The notes beneath the pieces are model-generated. The model ran no database searches. It had not been told where the DNA came from and saw only the letters and a list, made by a program, of their open reading frames with translations. Source: Streptomyces tsukubensis (lineage in GTDB: Bacteria > Actinomycetota > Actinomycetes > Streptomycetales > Streptomycetaceae). From it: a stretch of 64,000 nt of DNA. Positions 16,541 through 25,275 of this stretch are shown piece by piece. A program made the position numbers and the translations under genes. The first letter of the stretch is position 1; each line of letters begins with the position of its first letter. The stretch lies in assembly GCF_009296025.1 (NCBI RefSeq), contig NZ_CP045178.1:2170001-2234000 (forward strand). Direction: 5' to 3'.

Positions 16541-17872
16541 TCAGGCGGCTTGCGCCGCTCCGCCCGGGACCTGGAGTTCCGGTTCCGCGCGCAGCCCGGC
16601 GACGTCCACCCCGCTCTCGGTCAGCACCCGCTCGATCTCCGCCGCGGACTCCGCGTCCGTCCCGGTCCCGTCCAGCAGGGCGGCCAGCAGGTGGGTCGTA
16701 CCCACCGTGGACGAGCCCTGAGCGGAGGCGGTGTACTGGGTGACGTGCAGGAGCCGCTGTTCGAACTCGGCGGTGCCGACGACCTCTACGGGTGCCTCCT
16801 CCGCGACCCCCGTGGAGGGAAGCATTACGCGGGCGACAGCGTCCTGTCGTGCGCCGTGACGGCGTAGGAGTCGCGCCCCTTGGTTCGCTCCCGTCAGTTT
16901 CTCGGGCAGCTCGCGCCCCGCGACGGTCAATGACCGGTCCAGCGTCAGGATACCCAGCAGCACATCGACGGGTCGCGGCTCCGACGCCCCGCGCCGCACC
17001 GCCCCTCGCCGCGCTTCCGAACGCACCACGGCCACCACCGCGGAGCCGAACCCCGCGCCGCCCCCGAGAATCCAGGCGGTGAACTTCCGGCTCAGCGGAT
17101 TACCGCTCTTCCCGAACGTCCCCGCCTTGCGAAGCACCAGCACCGCTGCCGGCTCCGGCACTTCGTCGCTGCCCCGCAGCGCGTCGAGTGCGGCCGAGGC
17201 CGCGCCGATGTCCAGCTTCTCCACCACCATCGCCTCGCGGGCCCGCGTGTCCGGCGACTCGACCAGTGCGCGGGCCACATGGCGGACGCGTACCGAAAGG
17301 GTGCCCTCGTCGCGTGCGGCCTCCAGCGCCTCGCGCAGGCAGACCCGCAACGCACCAGTCATCGGCGGGATCGCAACGTTTTCCGGCTCCTGGTCCTGGA
17401 CCTGGACCTGGACCTGGACCTGGACCTGGTCCGACCCCTGCTCTTCCCCCTGCTTCCGCTGCTGCCTCTGATCGTTCTGGTTCCGCTGATCCTTCTGGTT
17501 CTTCTGGTTCTTTCGATTCTTCCGGCGCTGCCTCTGGGTCTCCTCGTGCCTGACCTCCCGCCAGAGGGCGTCGATCTCCCGCTCGTCGTCCGGGTCTCCC
17601 GCCGCACCGTCACCCGCGTCGGCGCTGACCCACACGGATGTCCCCCGGCACCCGATAGAACCGCCGAGCGAGCCAGAGGCCCTCATCCCCGGGGCGATGG
17701 CGGAGCCCGCGGCCGACTCACCGGACACGAGCGCGCTCAGCACGCTCTCCGTACCGACGTCCTCGCGTTGCTGCTTGGCGGCCTTACTCATCGCCTCCCC
17801 CAACAGCTCGACGACGTCCCTCTCGAACTGGGTGGTCGCGCCGGCGTCGCGGTCTGACGTTCGCTGATCCAT
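16541..17872 (-). CDS. Clp N-terminal-domain-like protein with charged linker
   Basis: This 443-residue protein resembles streptomycete proteins built from Clp-N (ClpA/ClpC substrate-adaptor) repeats without any ATPase module. Helical segments near residues 150-240 and 340-430 fit that fold (for example FEQRLLHVTQYTASAQGSSTVGTTHLLAALLD). Between them is a KNQK/QRQQ-rich polar stretch followed by a pure (VQ)n run around residue 150, encoded by a GGACCT hexamer repeat. A short hydrophobic segment occurs near residue 270. No Walker motif is present. It may bind Clp substrates or act as a structural protein; the role is not established. Confidence 0.65.
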   Translation of the reverse strand: MDQRTSDRDAGATTQFERDVVELLGEAMSKAAKQQREDVGTESVLSALVSGESAAGSAIAPGMRASGSLGGSIGCRGTSVWVSADAGDGAAGDPDDEREIDALWREVRHEETQRQRRKNRKNQKNQKDQRNQNDQRQQRKQGEEQGSDQVQVQVQVQVQDQEPENVAIPPMTGALRVCLREALEAARDEGTLSVRVRHVARALVESPDTRAREAMVVEKLDIGAASAALDALRGSDEVPEPAAVLVLRKAGTFGKSGNPLSRKFTAWILGGGAGFGSAVVAVVRSEARRGAVRRGASEPRPVDVLLGILTLDRSLTVAGRELPEKLTGANQGARLLRRHGARQDAVARVMLPSTGVAEEAPVEVVGTAEFEQRLLHVTQYTASAQGSSTVGTTHLLAALLDGTGTDAESAAEIERVLTESGVDVAGLRAEPELQVPGGAAQAA

Positions 17873-18206
17873 CGGGGCTCCCTCTCCGTGGTGTCACCTG
17901 CTGAGAGGGACGCTAGCCGCGCGTTCTACGACCCCGCCTCGGCCGAACGGCCATGCTTCCGATCCGAACGGCCATGCTTCCGATCCGAACGGCCGATGCC
18001 GTGCCGCGATCTGCCATTGGCCACCCAGCGCCGGGAGCGCGCGGCGCCCCGCTCCGCACTCCCGTGCCCCCGTCGGTCGATCGCCAGCACTCGTGCGGCA
18101 GGCGAACCGGTACAGTGGACAACCGGTACAACGTCCCGGTTCATCGTACGAGAAAATACGGGACGCTGTACCGGTTGTCAATCACGCGAGTGCAGGAGGA
18201 GACACC
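17873..18206. promoter_or_regulatory. Promoter region with 21-bp direct repeats and a 21-bp inverted repeat
   Basis: Two perfect 21-bp direct repeats (GAACGGCCATGCTTCCGATC plus C) lie at 17945-17965 and 17966-17986, with a third partial copy after them. Downstream, the arm 18118-18138 (GACAACCGGTACAACGTCCC plus G) matches the inverted arm 18159-18179 at 20 of 21 positions, with a 20-base loop. CCGGTACA also occurs as a direct repeat near 18107 and 18123. The inverted repeat sits 28 bases before the TetR start and is probably its operator region. Confidence 0.65.
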
Positions 18207-18803
18207 GTGAGCCACGACGACCGCAGTCCCACGACGGCGACCCGGCCGAAACGGGCGGACGCGCGGCGCAACGAGGTGGTCCTGCTCGATGCCGCCGGGG
18301 CGGTCTTCGTGAGGTCGGGGGTCGAGGCGCCGATCCGCGACATCGCCGCCGAGGCAGGCGTAGGGACGGCCACGATCTACCGCCACTTCCCGACCCGGGC
18401 CGACCTCATCCTCGCCGTGTACCACCACCAGGTAGAGGCGTTGGCCGAAGCAGGCGCCGCCGCGCTGACGGAAAGCACGCACCCTCACGCGTCGCTGGGG
18501 CGATGGTTCGAGCAGTTCGTGGACTTCCTGGTGACCAAGCACGGGCTGGCCGCGGTACTGCAGTCCGACGACCCGTGCTACGACCCTCTGCACTCGTACT
18601 TCCTCGAACGCATCGTCCCCGTCTGCGCCCAGCTGCTCGACGCCGCCGCCACCGCGGGCGAGATCCACCCCGGCCAGGACCCCTACGAGCTCATGCGCGG
18701 CGTCGCGAGTCTCTGCGCCGGCGTCGGCACCACCCACCAGTACCAGTACAACGCACGTCGGCTGACCGGCATCCTCATCGCCGGCCTGCACCGCTCCGCC
18801 TGA
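18207..18803 (+). CDS. TetR/AcrR family transcriptional regulator
   Basis: A 198-residue regulator with GTG start at 18207, six bases after GGAGGA (18195-18200). The helix-turn-helix is in PIRDIAAEAGVGTATIYRHF, with the remaining helical domain ending at LHRSA. It shares the pattern of the regulator at 3781-4371, so both belong to a common streptomycete subgroup (KRADARRNEV... and ADAQRNRDK...). The large inverted repeat at 18118-18179 suggests autoregulation. Its target is not evident: the next gene is convergent and the upstream Clp-like gene is divergent, making that gene a candidate. Confidence 0.9.
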   Translation: MSHDDRSPTTATRPKRADARRNEVVLLDAAGAVFVRSGVEAPIRDIAAEAGVGTATIYRHFPTRADLILAVYHHQVEALAEAGAAALTESTHPHASLGRWFEQFVDFLVTKHGLAAVLQSDDPCYDPLHSYFLERIVPVCAQLLDAAATAGEIHPGQDPYELMRGVASLCAGVGTTHQYQYNARRLTGILIAGLHRSA

Positions 18804-18814
18804 GGGTCCTCGCG

Positions 18815-18837
18815 ATATGGGCGCCCGAGCCGCGGGG
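18815..18837. repeat. 23-bp element shared with the hairpin at 29805-29859
   Basis: ATATGGGCGCCCGAGCCGCG plus GGG occurs here just behind the TetR gene and again, identical, at 29817-29839. Here only one side of the hairpin found at the second site is present. Confidence 0.75.
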
Positions 18838-19006
18838 CTGATCGGACTCCCCTGCCGCAAGGGCCCCTGAGGCCGGGCGGTGCGGCGCAGCGGGAGACCC
18901 TCACCGAGTTCGGCCACGCCGTCACCCATCTCGGCCACGACCCCCTCGGTCATGGTGGGTCCAGGGGCCACGCTGTTGACGTCGGCCGTCCTGCGGCGGG
19001 CCCCGA

Positions 19007-20240
19007 TCAGAACCAGTGCAGGCAGTGCGGGGGGGCGCTCGGGGGCGAAGAGTGTGTCCGCGCGGGCGGCAGCGCCCGGGTGGTGGGCCCGGATGTGTCC
19101 GGCGCGCACGAGCGTGCTCGGGAGGGCGCCGCCGAGATAGACCGCGCTCAGGTCGCGCACGTCCAGTGACAGATCGGGCCGCTGGTCCGTGGGGACGCAG
19201 TCGGCCTTGCCGTCGCGGACGGTCAGCAGGTAGCGGTCGTGCTCGCCCAGGAAGGGATCGTCGACGTCCAGGACGAGTTCACCGTCGGTGAACCAGCCGC
19301 GTGCGGCCAGAGCACGCGGGACATCGAGAAGGCGCCCCCAGAGCCAGTCGGCGTGGCCGCCGACCTCGCCGGCCCGGGGGTCGGCGAGTTGCCAGCGCAG
19401 CGGGTGCTCGGGCGGGACGTGCCTGAACACGACGTGCGAGACCAGGTCGTGTCCGAGTACGAACCGGGCCAGGGCGGTGAAGACCGTGTCGTCGACGGCG
19501 ATGGTCTCGTCCACCGTCAGGGTGTTCTGTTCGCCGATGGAGTAGCTGGCGTACCCGTCCGCGGTGCCGTCGGCGTCCCGGTGGACGGCGACGTAGCGCG
19601 GCGCCGGGGAGATCGGCGGATGCCCCGCGCCCAGGGCCCACCAGCGGTGCGGCCGGGACAGGGCGCCGGGCTGGGCGCGGCGATACCGGTCGTAGACCGC
19701 TTCGAGGAGTTCGCCGCACTCGGCACGCCGCATCAACTCGACAGAACCGCTGCCGGAGCCGGTCACCGGCGGGTCGGCCGTCGCGAACGCCCGGGGAACG
19801 GCGAGGGCGGCCTTGTGGCGCGGCACCGTCAACCGCGCGGTGGAGGTCGCGGGTCCGTAGCCGAACCTGCCGTAGATCGGGGCCTCCGAGGCGAGCAGCA
19901 CGGAGAGGAACTCGCCCCGGTCCCGCACCTCGGCGAGCTGGTGCCGCATCAGCGCGCTGAGCACGCCACGTCGCCGGTGCGAGGGCAGGACGCCGACGGC
20001 GGTCACCCCGGCGACGGGGACGAGTGCCCCACCGGGCAGGGTGAGTTCGAAGGAGTAGGCGGCGGCGGTGCCCACGGGTTTTCCGTCCGGTGTCACGGCC
20101 AGCAGACCGCGATCCATCTCCAGCGCCGACCACCAGCGCCCGCCGTCCGCGATCGGAGTCTCCGGGAAGTGGCCGAATGCCGCGTGGACCGTATCGACGA
20201 AGATGTCCAAATCCTCATCGGTCGTGGAACGTATCTCCAT
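19007..20240 (-). pseudogene. Eis-family GNAT acetyltransferase disrupted by a homopolymer frameshift
   Basis: The first ~400 residues are a typical Eis-type GNAT: MEIRSTTDEDLDIFV, acetyl-CoA loop VGVLPSHRRRGVLSALMRHQ, and the C-terminal sterol-carrier-like domain ending HHPGAAARADTLF. The frame then misses the expected end and would run 290 codons further, antisense to the TetR gene, to 18141. Removing one base from the seven-G run at 19029-19035 instead gives ...ERPPHCLHWF followed by a stop at 19007-19009. That is the expected length (410 residues) and terminal Phe; in Eis the C-terminal carboxylate takes part in catalysis. It is therefore a frameshifted gene or a sequence error. Active relatives acetylate aminoglycosides or other amines. 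Confidence 0.8.
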
Positions 20241-20386
20241 CGCTGACGCTTTCCTCCTCGGAGTGCGGACACCCCGGGTCGTGATGTCGGGCCACAGGGC
20301 ACAGTAACTCTCCGGCCAGGGCGAACGTAGGGCGGCGTGCTCCGGAACGGGTCATTCCGGAGGCGCCTGCGGGGTAAGGAGGCGGC

Positions 20387-21475
20387 TCACCGCCGCGGGT
20401 GGCCGACGGTCACGGCTCCTCGGAAGCCGTCGGGCGACATCGTCGACATCGCGTCGAGCGAGCCGTCCCGCACCGGCAGGAGGTGGGCGTCGACCCAGGT
20501 GTCTCCCGTCGCCGCGTTGGCCCAGGGGTCCTCGATCACGACGGCGCCGGGTACGACGCTGTGACAGAGCACCCAGTGCGGTACGTCGAACCCCTGCATC
20601 CCGGCGAGCGAGAGCAGGAGCAGTACGTGCTCCTGTCGGCCGATCGCCTCCCGGATCCCGGTCAGGGAGAGGTGGCGCGGGTCGACGGGGACGCCGACGC
20701 GTTCAGCATCCGTACGGGACGCGCGCTGGAGCAGGGCACGCCACTCCTGGTCGTTCTCCTGACAGTGGTCGAGCAGGACGGGCCTGTCGGTGTCGAGGTG
20801 GACCGTGACCTGGGACGACGACCGGGCTCGGCGGAGGGCGACACCCAGGCCGACGGGCTCGCACGCCATGAAGTTGGTCGCGTCGCGCCACAGCGTCAGC
20901 TCCGCCTGCCGGTCGAGGGCCTCCCGCGGCAGTACTCCCGCGTGCACCTGCGCGACCAGGGCGATGACGGCGCCGCAGGTGAAGTGTGTGCTCTGCCCGT
21001 AGTACGGGGGCACGGTCGCCACGCCGTCCCCCAGCCAGCGCACGTAACCGGCGTCCGGCCCGTCCGCACCCACCGACCGCGCGAGCGGAGCGCTCAAGGC
21101 GTCGAAGCCCGTGGCGGCGGCGTCCTCGGGGCTCGCCGTCCATCCTTCCCATTTCAGCTGCGCGAGCTCCAGGCTCCGTGCGTGGGCGACGACGGCCGCG
21201 ACGGCCGCCCGCACGTCGCCGACGGCGTCGACGATCTTCAGATAGGCCGTGCCGGGGCGTGCGGTCACCAGCGCGGCGGCCGTCCAGTCCTCGCCGTCGT
21301 CACCGGGGACGGCCACGATGTGCGGGGCGTGGGCGGAGCGGTCGACCGCGCGCCAGCGCTCCGACACCTCGTGGCGCCCGAGTCGCGCCAGTTGGACCTG
21401 CGCGATATCGGGCTCGTACGGCACGACGACGCTGTTCACGGGCCGCACGGGCCTTTCCTGCTGCTGGGACGACAT
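20387..21475 (-). CDS. Peptidase C39-like family protein of the siderophore locus
   Basis: A 362-residue protein with ATG 21475 placed by AGGAG seven bases upstream. The C-terminal half has a papain/C39-like layout: Cys in STHFTCGAVIALVA, His in PHWVLCHSV and an acidic/Asn region in VIEDPWANAAT. The N-terminal ~140 residues are a separate mixed domain. It resembles the C39-like family that includes DUF3335 proteins. It lies behind the siderophore permease gene on the same strand, separated by a minisatellite. A role in processing a siderophore or peptide is a guess from context. Confidence 0.6.
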   Translation of the reverse strand: MSSQQQERPVRPVNSVVVPYEPDIAQVQLARLGRHEVSERWRAVDRSAHAPHIVAVPGDDGEDWTAAALVTARPGTAYLKIVDAVGDVRAAVAAVVAHARSLELAQLKWEGWTASPEDAAATGFDALSAPLARSVGADGPDAGYVRWLGDGVATVPPYYGQSTHFTCGAVIALVAQVHAGVLPREALDRQAELTLWRDATNFMACEPVGLGVALRRARSSSQVTVHLDTDRPVLLDHCQENDQEWRALLQRASRTDAERVGVPVDPRHLSLTGIREAIGRQEHVLLLLSLAGMQGFDVPHWVLCHSVVPGAVVIEDPWANAATGDTWVDAHLLPVRDGSLDAMSTMSPDGFRGAVTVGHPRR

Positions 21476-21901
21476 GCGAATACTCCTGGCGGGACGCAGG
21501 GGAAGAGGGGACGAGGCGGGAGGGTGGGCTGGGGGAGGCGAGGGACGGGAACTCACCTACAGGGACACGCTGCCCGGAGGTGCTCGGTGGCCGGAGGTGC
21601 CCGGTCGGTCGGCCCGAGCCCGGTCGGTCGGCTCGGGCCCGGTCGGCCGGTGCGGGCCCGGTCGGCCGGTGCGGGCCCGGTCGGCCGGTGCGGGCCCGGT
21701 CGGCCGGTGCGGGCCCGGTCGGCCGGTGCGGGCCCGGTCGGCCGGTGCGGGCCCGATCGGCCGGTGCGGGCCCGGTCGGCCGGTGCGGGCCCGGTCGGCC
21801 GGTGCGGGCCCGGTCGGCCGGTGCGGGCCCGGTCGGCCGGTGCGGGCCCGGTCGGCCGGTGCGGGCCCGATCGGTCCGCTCGGGCCCCGCACCGGCGAAG
21901 C
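21476..21901. other. Gap filled by a minisatellite within the siderophore operon
   Basis: The 426 bases between the permease and C39-like genes contain no gene. About 290 of them are the 19-bp tandem repeat annotated separately. Long frames here are artefacts of repeat translation. Confidence 0.8.
21601..21889. repeat. 19-bp minisatellite, about 15 copies
   Basis: The unit CCGGTCGGCCGGTGCGGGC repeats about 15 times, with variant copies at both ends (CCCGAG, CTCGGG, CGATCG). It contains the palindromes GGCC and, across the junction, GGGCCC, so the transcript could form many alternating hairpins. Confidence 0.92.
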
Positions 21902-24025
21902 TCATGCGCGGGACTGCCGGAGCACCCAGACGAAGTAGGGTGCGCCGACCAGGGCGATCATGAGGCCCGCCGGCACCTGGGCGGGGGCGACCAGCGTGCG
22001 GCCGAGCGCGTCCGCCACGCACACCAGCACTCCGCCGAGCAGCATCGCGACCGGGATGGCGCGGCCCTGCCTGGCGCCCACCAGTGAACGGGCCAGGTGC
22101 GGGGCGACGAGTCCCACGAAGCCGACGACGCCGATGGCGATCACACTGAGCGCCGCGAGCACCGCGGCGATCGCCAGGGCGGAGAGGCGGGTGCGCTCCA
22201 CCCTGACGCCGACGATCCGCGGGGTGTCCTCGTCGACGGCGAGCAGGTCGAGCCGCTCGCGCATGGACAGCAGTACGGGAAGGGCGAGCGCCAGCGCCAC
22301 CGCGACCGGTACGACGTCGGAGAACGTACGGCCGTAGGTGGTGCCGGAGAGCCAGGTGAAGATCCGGGGCGTGTTGTACGGGTCGGCGCGCAGCAGGAGG
22401 AAGGTGGTCACGGAGCTGAGGCCGTACCCCATGCCGATGCCGATCAGTACGAACCGGTCGGGCAGGAAGCCGCCACGCCAGGCCAGCAGGGCGATCACCG
22501 CGAACGTGGCGAGCCCGGCCGCGACTGCGACCGCGACGAGCACCGGCTGTCCGCCGCCGATCCCCGATGTGACGACGCTCGCCGCGCCCAGCCCGGCGCC
22601 CGCTGTGATGCCGAGCACGCCCGGCTCCGCGAGCGGGTTGCGTACCGTGCTCTGCACGACGCATCCGGCCAGGCCGAGCGCCGCGCCCGCGAGGATCGCG
22701 GCGGTCACCCGCGGCACCCGGTCGTCGAGGGCCTGGCCGATCAGGTCCGGGGCGGCGCCCTGGATCCAGAGGGTGATGTCTCCTGTCTTCAGCCAGAGGC
22801 TCCCCGCCAGGACGGCGACGAGGGCCGCCACGACGAGCAGTGCCACCGCGCCGGACACCACGAAGAGGTACGCGCGGTGGGACCGTACGGCGACTCGTGC
22901 CCGCGGAGGTCGCTGAAGCCGGCCCGTGTCACGCAGCCGCATCGCCAGGACCACGATCACGACGGATCCGAGCAGCGCGGTCGGCACGCCGGTGGGGATG
23001 GAGGCGGCGCCGTCCGCTCCCTGCACCGCGCGCAGGACCGCGTCCGCGAGCAGGATCAGCAGCGCGCCGAGCAGACCGGCCGCGGGGATCAGGAGCAGGT
23101 GCCCGCGCAACGCGCGGACCCGCCCCGCGATCAGGCGGGCCAGGACGGGGGCGCCGAGACCGACGAAGGCCATCGGGCCGGCGAGGGTCACCGCTGTGCT
23201 GGTCAGGAGTACCGCACAGACCACGGCGATCACTCGGGTGCTCCGGATCGGCACGCCGAGGGTGGATGCGGTGTCGTCGCCGAGATTCATCACGTCCAGC
23301 CGCCCGGACAGGGCCAGGGCGACGCACAGCACCACGACGACGAGGGGGATGGCGCGTACCGACGCGTCGATGTTCAGCTGGGAGAGTGAGCCGCTCCCCC
23401 ATGCGTAGAGACCGGTCGTGTTCTGGTTGAACAGGATGAGGAGCATCCCGGTCGCGGCGTCGAGGGCCATCGCCAGCGCGGATCCGGCGAGGATCAGTCG
23501 GGTGCCCGCGGTGCCCGCGGCCCGGCCCGCGAGGAGCAGTACGAGTGCCGCCGCGACGAGGCCACCGGCGAAGGCTACGGCGCCCGAGGCCCACAGCGGG
23601 ACGGCGAGGCCGAAGGCGGCGATGAGCGTGAGGGAGAAGTAGGCCCCGGCCGACACCGCGAGGGTGTCGGGGGAGGCGAGCGAGTTGTGCGTGACGGACT
23701 GGAGCAGCGTGCCGGCGCAGCCGAGGGCGAAGCCCACCGCCACGCCCGCGAGCAGGCGCGGCAGGCGTGAGCCGGTGAGTATCTCGCCGACCGGCGCGCC
23801 ACTGGTGTTGTCCCGTGCTCCGGCGAGGTGGCGCAGGAGGTCGCCGACGCCGACACCAGACGTCCCCTGGGTCAGGTGCCACATGCCCACGAGGACGGTC
23901 GCGACGAGGAGGACCGCGAGGACGGCCACCCCGGCGGGGCCGCCGCCGCGCTCCACACGCGGCGGCGGGCCCTCTTCACGCGGCGGTGCGCTCTCTTCGG
24001 GTGCCGCTGTGCGTACGGTGCTCAC
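21902..24025 (-). CDS. Fused Fe(3+)-siderophore ABC transporter permease (FhuB-type)
   Basis: The 707-residue protein has two tandem FecCD/BtuC-like permease domains, each with about ten membrane helices. Each carries the family's Gly-rich segments (LPRLLAGVAVGFALGCAGTL in the first, VPRVTAAILAGAALGLAGCV in the second) and a cytoplasmic coupling region (VGLGAPVLAR, VGLVAPHLAR). Fusion of both halves into one chain is the FhuB arrangement. GTG 24025 overlaps the binding-protein stop as GTGA, so the two are coupled. It should import a ferric siderophore with the ATPase at 25265-26134. Confidence 0.92.
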   Translation of the reverse strand: MSTVRTAAPEESAPPREEGPPPRVERGGGPAGVAVLAVLLVATVLVGMWHLTQGTSGVGVGDLLRHLAGARDNTSGAPVGEILTGSRLPRLLAGVAVGFALGCAGTLLQSVTHNSLASPDTLAVSAGAYFSLTLIAAFGLAVPLWASGAVAFAGGLVAAALVLLLAGRAAGTAGTRLILAGSALAMALDAATGMLLILFNQNTTGLYAWGSGSLSQLNIDASVRAIPLVVVVLCVALALSGRLDVMNLGDDTASTLGVPIRSTRVIAVVCAVLLTSTAVTLAGPMAFVGLGAPVLARLIAGRVRALRGHLLLIPAAGLLGALLILLADAVLRAVQGADGAASIPTGVPTALLGSVVIVVLAMRLRDTGRLQRPPRARVAVRSHRAYLFVVSGAVALLVVAALVAVLAGSLWLKTGDITLWIQGAAPDLIGQALDDRVPRVTAAILAGAALGLAGCVVQSTVRNPLAEPGVLGITAGAGLGAASVVTSGIGGGQPVLVAVAVAAGLATFAVIALLAWRGGFLPDRFVLIGIGMGYGLSSVTTFLLLRADPYNTPRIFTWLSGTTYGRTFSDVVPVAVALALALPVLLSMRERLDLLAVDEDTPRIVGVRVERTRLSALAIAAVLAALSVIAIGVVGFVGLVAPHLARSLVGARQGRAIPVAMLLGGVLVCVADALGRTLVAPAQVPAGLMIALVGAPYFVWVLRQSRA

Positions 24026-25086
24026 TTCTTGTCGAGTACGTCGACGTAGGCGTCGATCGCCTGCTCATTGGAGCGCGGACCGCCCGCGCCCCACACCCGC
24101 GCGGGGAACGAGTGGGCGCGGCCTTCCTTGACGGCCGGGAGGCCCTTCCAGATCGGGTTCTTCCGCAGCGCCGCGACGTACCCGCCGGCGCCCTCGTCGT
24201 TGGCGTAGAAGAGGTTGGCGTCGCCCACCGCGGTGAGGCCCTCGACATCCGTCTGCGCGAGGCCGTAGTCGGGGTCGACGCCCCCGTCACCGTGCTCCTT
24301 GTTGACGCCGTTGGTCCACGCGGGCTTCAGGCCGAGTTCCTTGCCTATCTCGGTGAAGAGGGCGCCGTCGCTGTAGGGGCGGACCGTGAGGTTGCCTCCC
24401 TCCAGCCATCCGTCGAAGAACAGGAAGTCCTTCGTCGGCAGGTCGGCGTCGGTGACCTGCTGCTTCGCCGTCGCGAGGTGCTGATCGAACTCCTTGAGCA
24501 CCTGGTCGGCCCGTTCGGTGCGTCCCGTCGCCTCGCCGATCATGCTGAACACCTTGCGCATGTTCCCGATCGGGTCCTTCGGGTTCGCCCCTCGGGTGGC
24601 CATCACGGGGACGCCTCTCTTCTCCAGCTTCTTGATCATCTCGTCCTTGGCGTCGAACGCCTCGACGACGATGAGGTCGGGCTTGGCCGCGTAGAGCGTG
24701 TCGAGGTCGGGCTCCTCACGTGTGCCGATGTCCGTCACCCCGCCGGGCAGCTTCTCCGCGCTGACCCAGGTGCTGTATCCCTTGGCGTCGGAGACGGCGG
24801 TGGGGGTGACGCACAGGGTCAGCGCGTCTTCCACCTGCTGCCATTCCAGGACCGCGATGCGCTTGGCCGGCTTGTCGAGCTTCACCTGACGGCCGACGCC
24901 GTCCTTGAAGGAGACCGGCTTCGTCGAGGTGGTCGTGGTGTCCTTGGTGCAGTTCTTCGACGCGGGGGCCGCGCTGGCGCCGCTGTCGGCTGTGACCTTG
25001 TCGACGTCGGTCCTGCCGCAGGACGTTACGGCGAGGAGGGCGAGCCCGGTCGAGGCCGCAGCCGTCAGGCAACGCGCACGGTTCAT
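24022..25086 (-). CDS. Iron-siderophore ABC transporter substrate-binding lipoprotein
   Basis: A 354-residue FecB/FhuD-like lipoprotein with signal peptide and lipobox LAVTSC. Two-lobe binding-fold motifs include KRIAVLEWQQVEDALTLCV, TREEPDLDTLYAAKPDLIVV and the C-terminal EGRAHSFPARVWGAGG. It lies between the ATPase gene and the fused permease, overlapping the latter by four bases. The siderophore type cannot be read from the sequence. Confidence 0.9.
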   Translation of the reverse strand: MNRARCLTAAASTGLALLAVTSCGRTDVDKVTADSGASAAPASKNCTKDTTTTSTKPVSFKDGVGRQVKLDKPAKRIAVLEWQQVEDALTLCVTPTAVSDAKGYSTWVSAEKLPGGVTDIGTREEPDLDTLYAAKPDLIVVEAFDAKDEMIKKLEKRGVPVMATRGANPKDPIGNMRKVFSMIGEATGRTERADQVLKEFDQHLATAKQQVTDADLPTKDFLFFDGWLEGGNLTVRPYSDGALFTEIGKELGLKPAWTNGVNKEHGDGGVDPDYGLAQTDVEGLTAVGDANLFYANDEGAGGYVAALRKNPIWKGLPAVKEGRAHSFPARVWGAGGPRSNEQAIDAYVDVLDKK

Positions 25087-25149
25087 GGAAGTTCCTCTTT
25101 CTCAAATTCTCAAACGATTCGTCGGAGCGGCGCATGGGCCGCTCCGGGA

Positions 25150-25275
25150 GGGATGCCGGCCTCTCCAGGAGAGGTGACGGCCTCCACAGCAGAGATCCGA
25201 CCGCCTCAGCAGAGATCCGACCGTCTCAGGAGAGGCCCGGCCTCCTCAGGAGAGGCCGGCATCCTCAGGAGAGGT
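25150..25275. repeat. CTCAGGAGAGG-type short repeats
   Basis: Several copies of CTCAGGAGAGG and AGCAGAGATCCGACCG lie between the ATPase and binding-protein genes. The last copy overlaps the ATPase stop codon at 25265. Confidence 0.75.

Noticed and set aside
18141..19006. 290-codon extension of the acetyltransferase frame, antisense to the TetR gene
   Set aside because: It has no protein-like pattern and mirrors a clear TetR gene; a one-base repair gives the normal Eis terminus.
21300..22664. Long repeat-peptide frames across the 19-bp minisatellite
   Set aside because: A non-multiple-of-three repeat produces long open frames on both strands without any domain or ribosome site.
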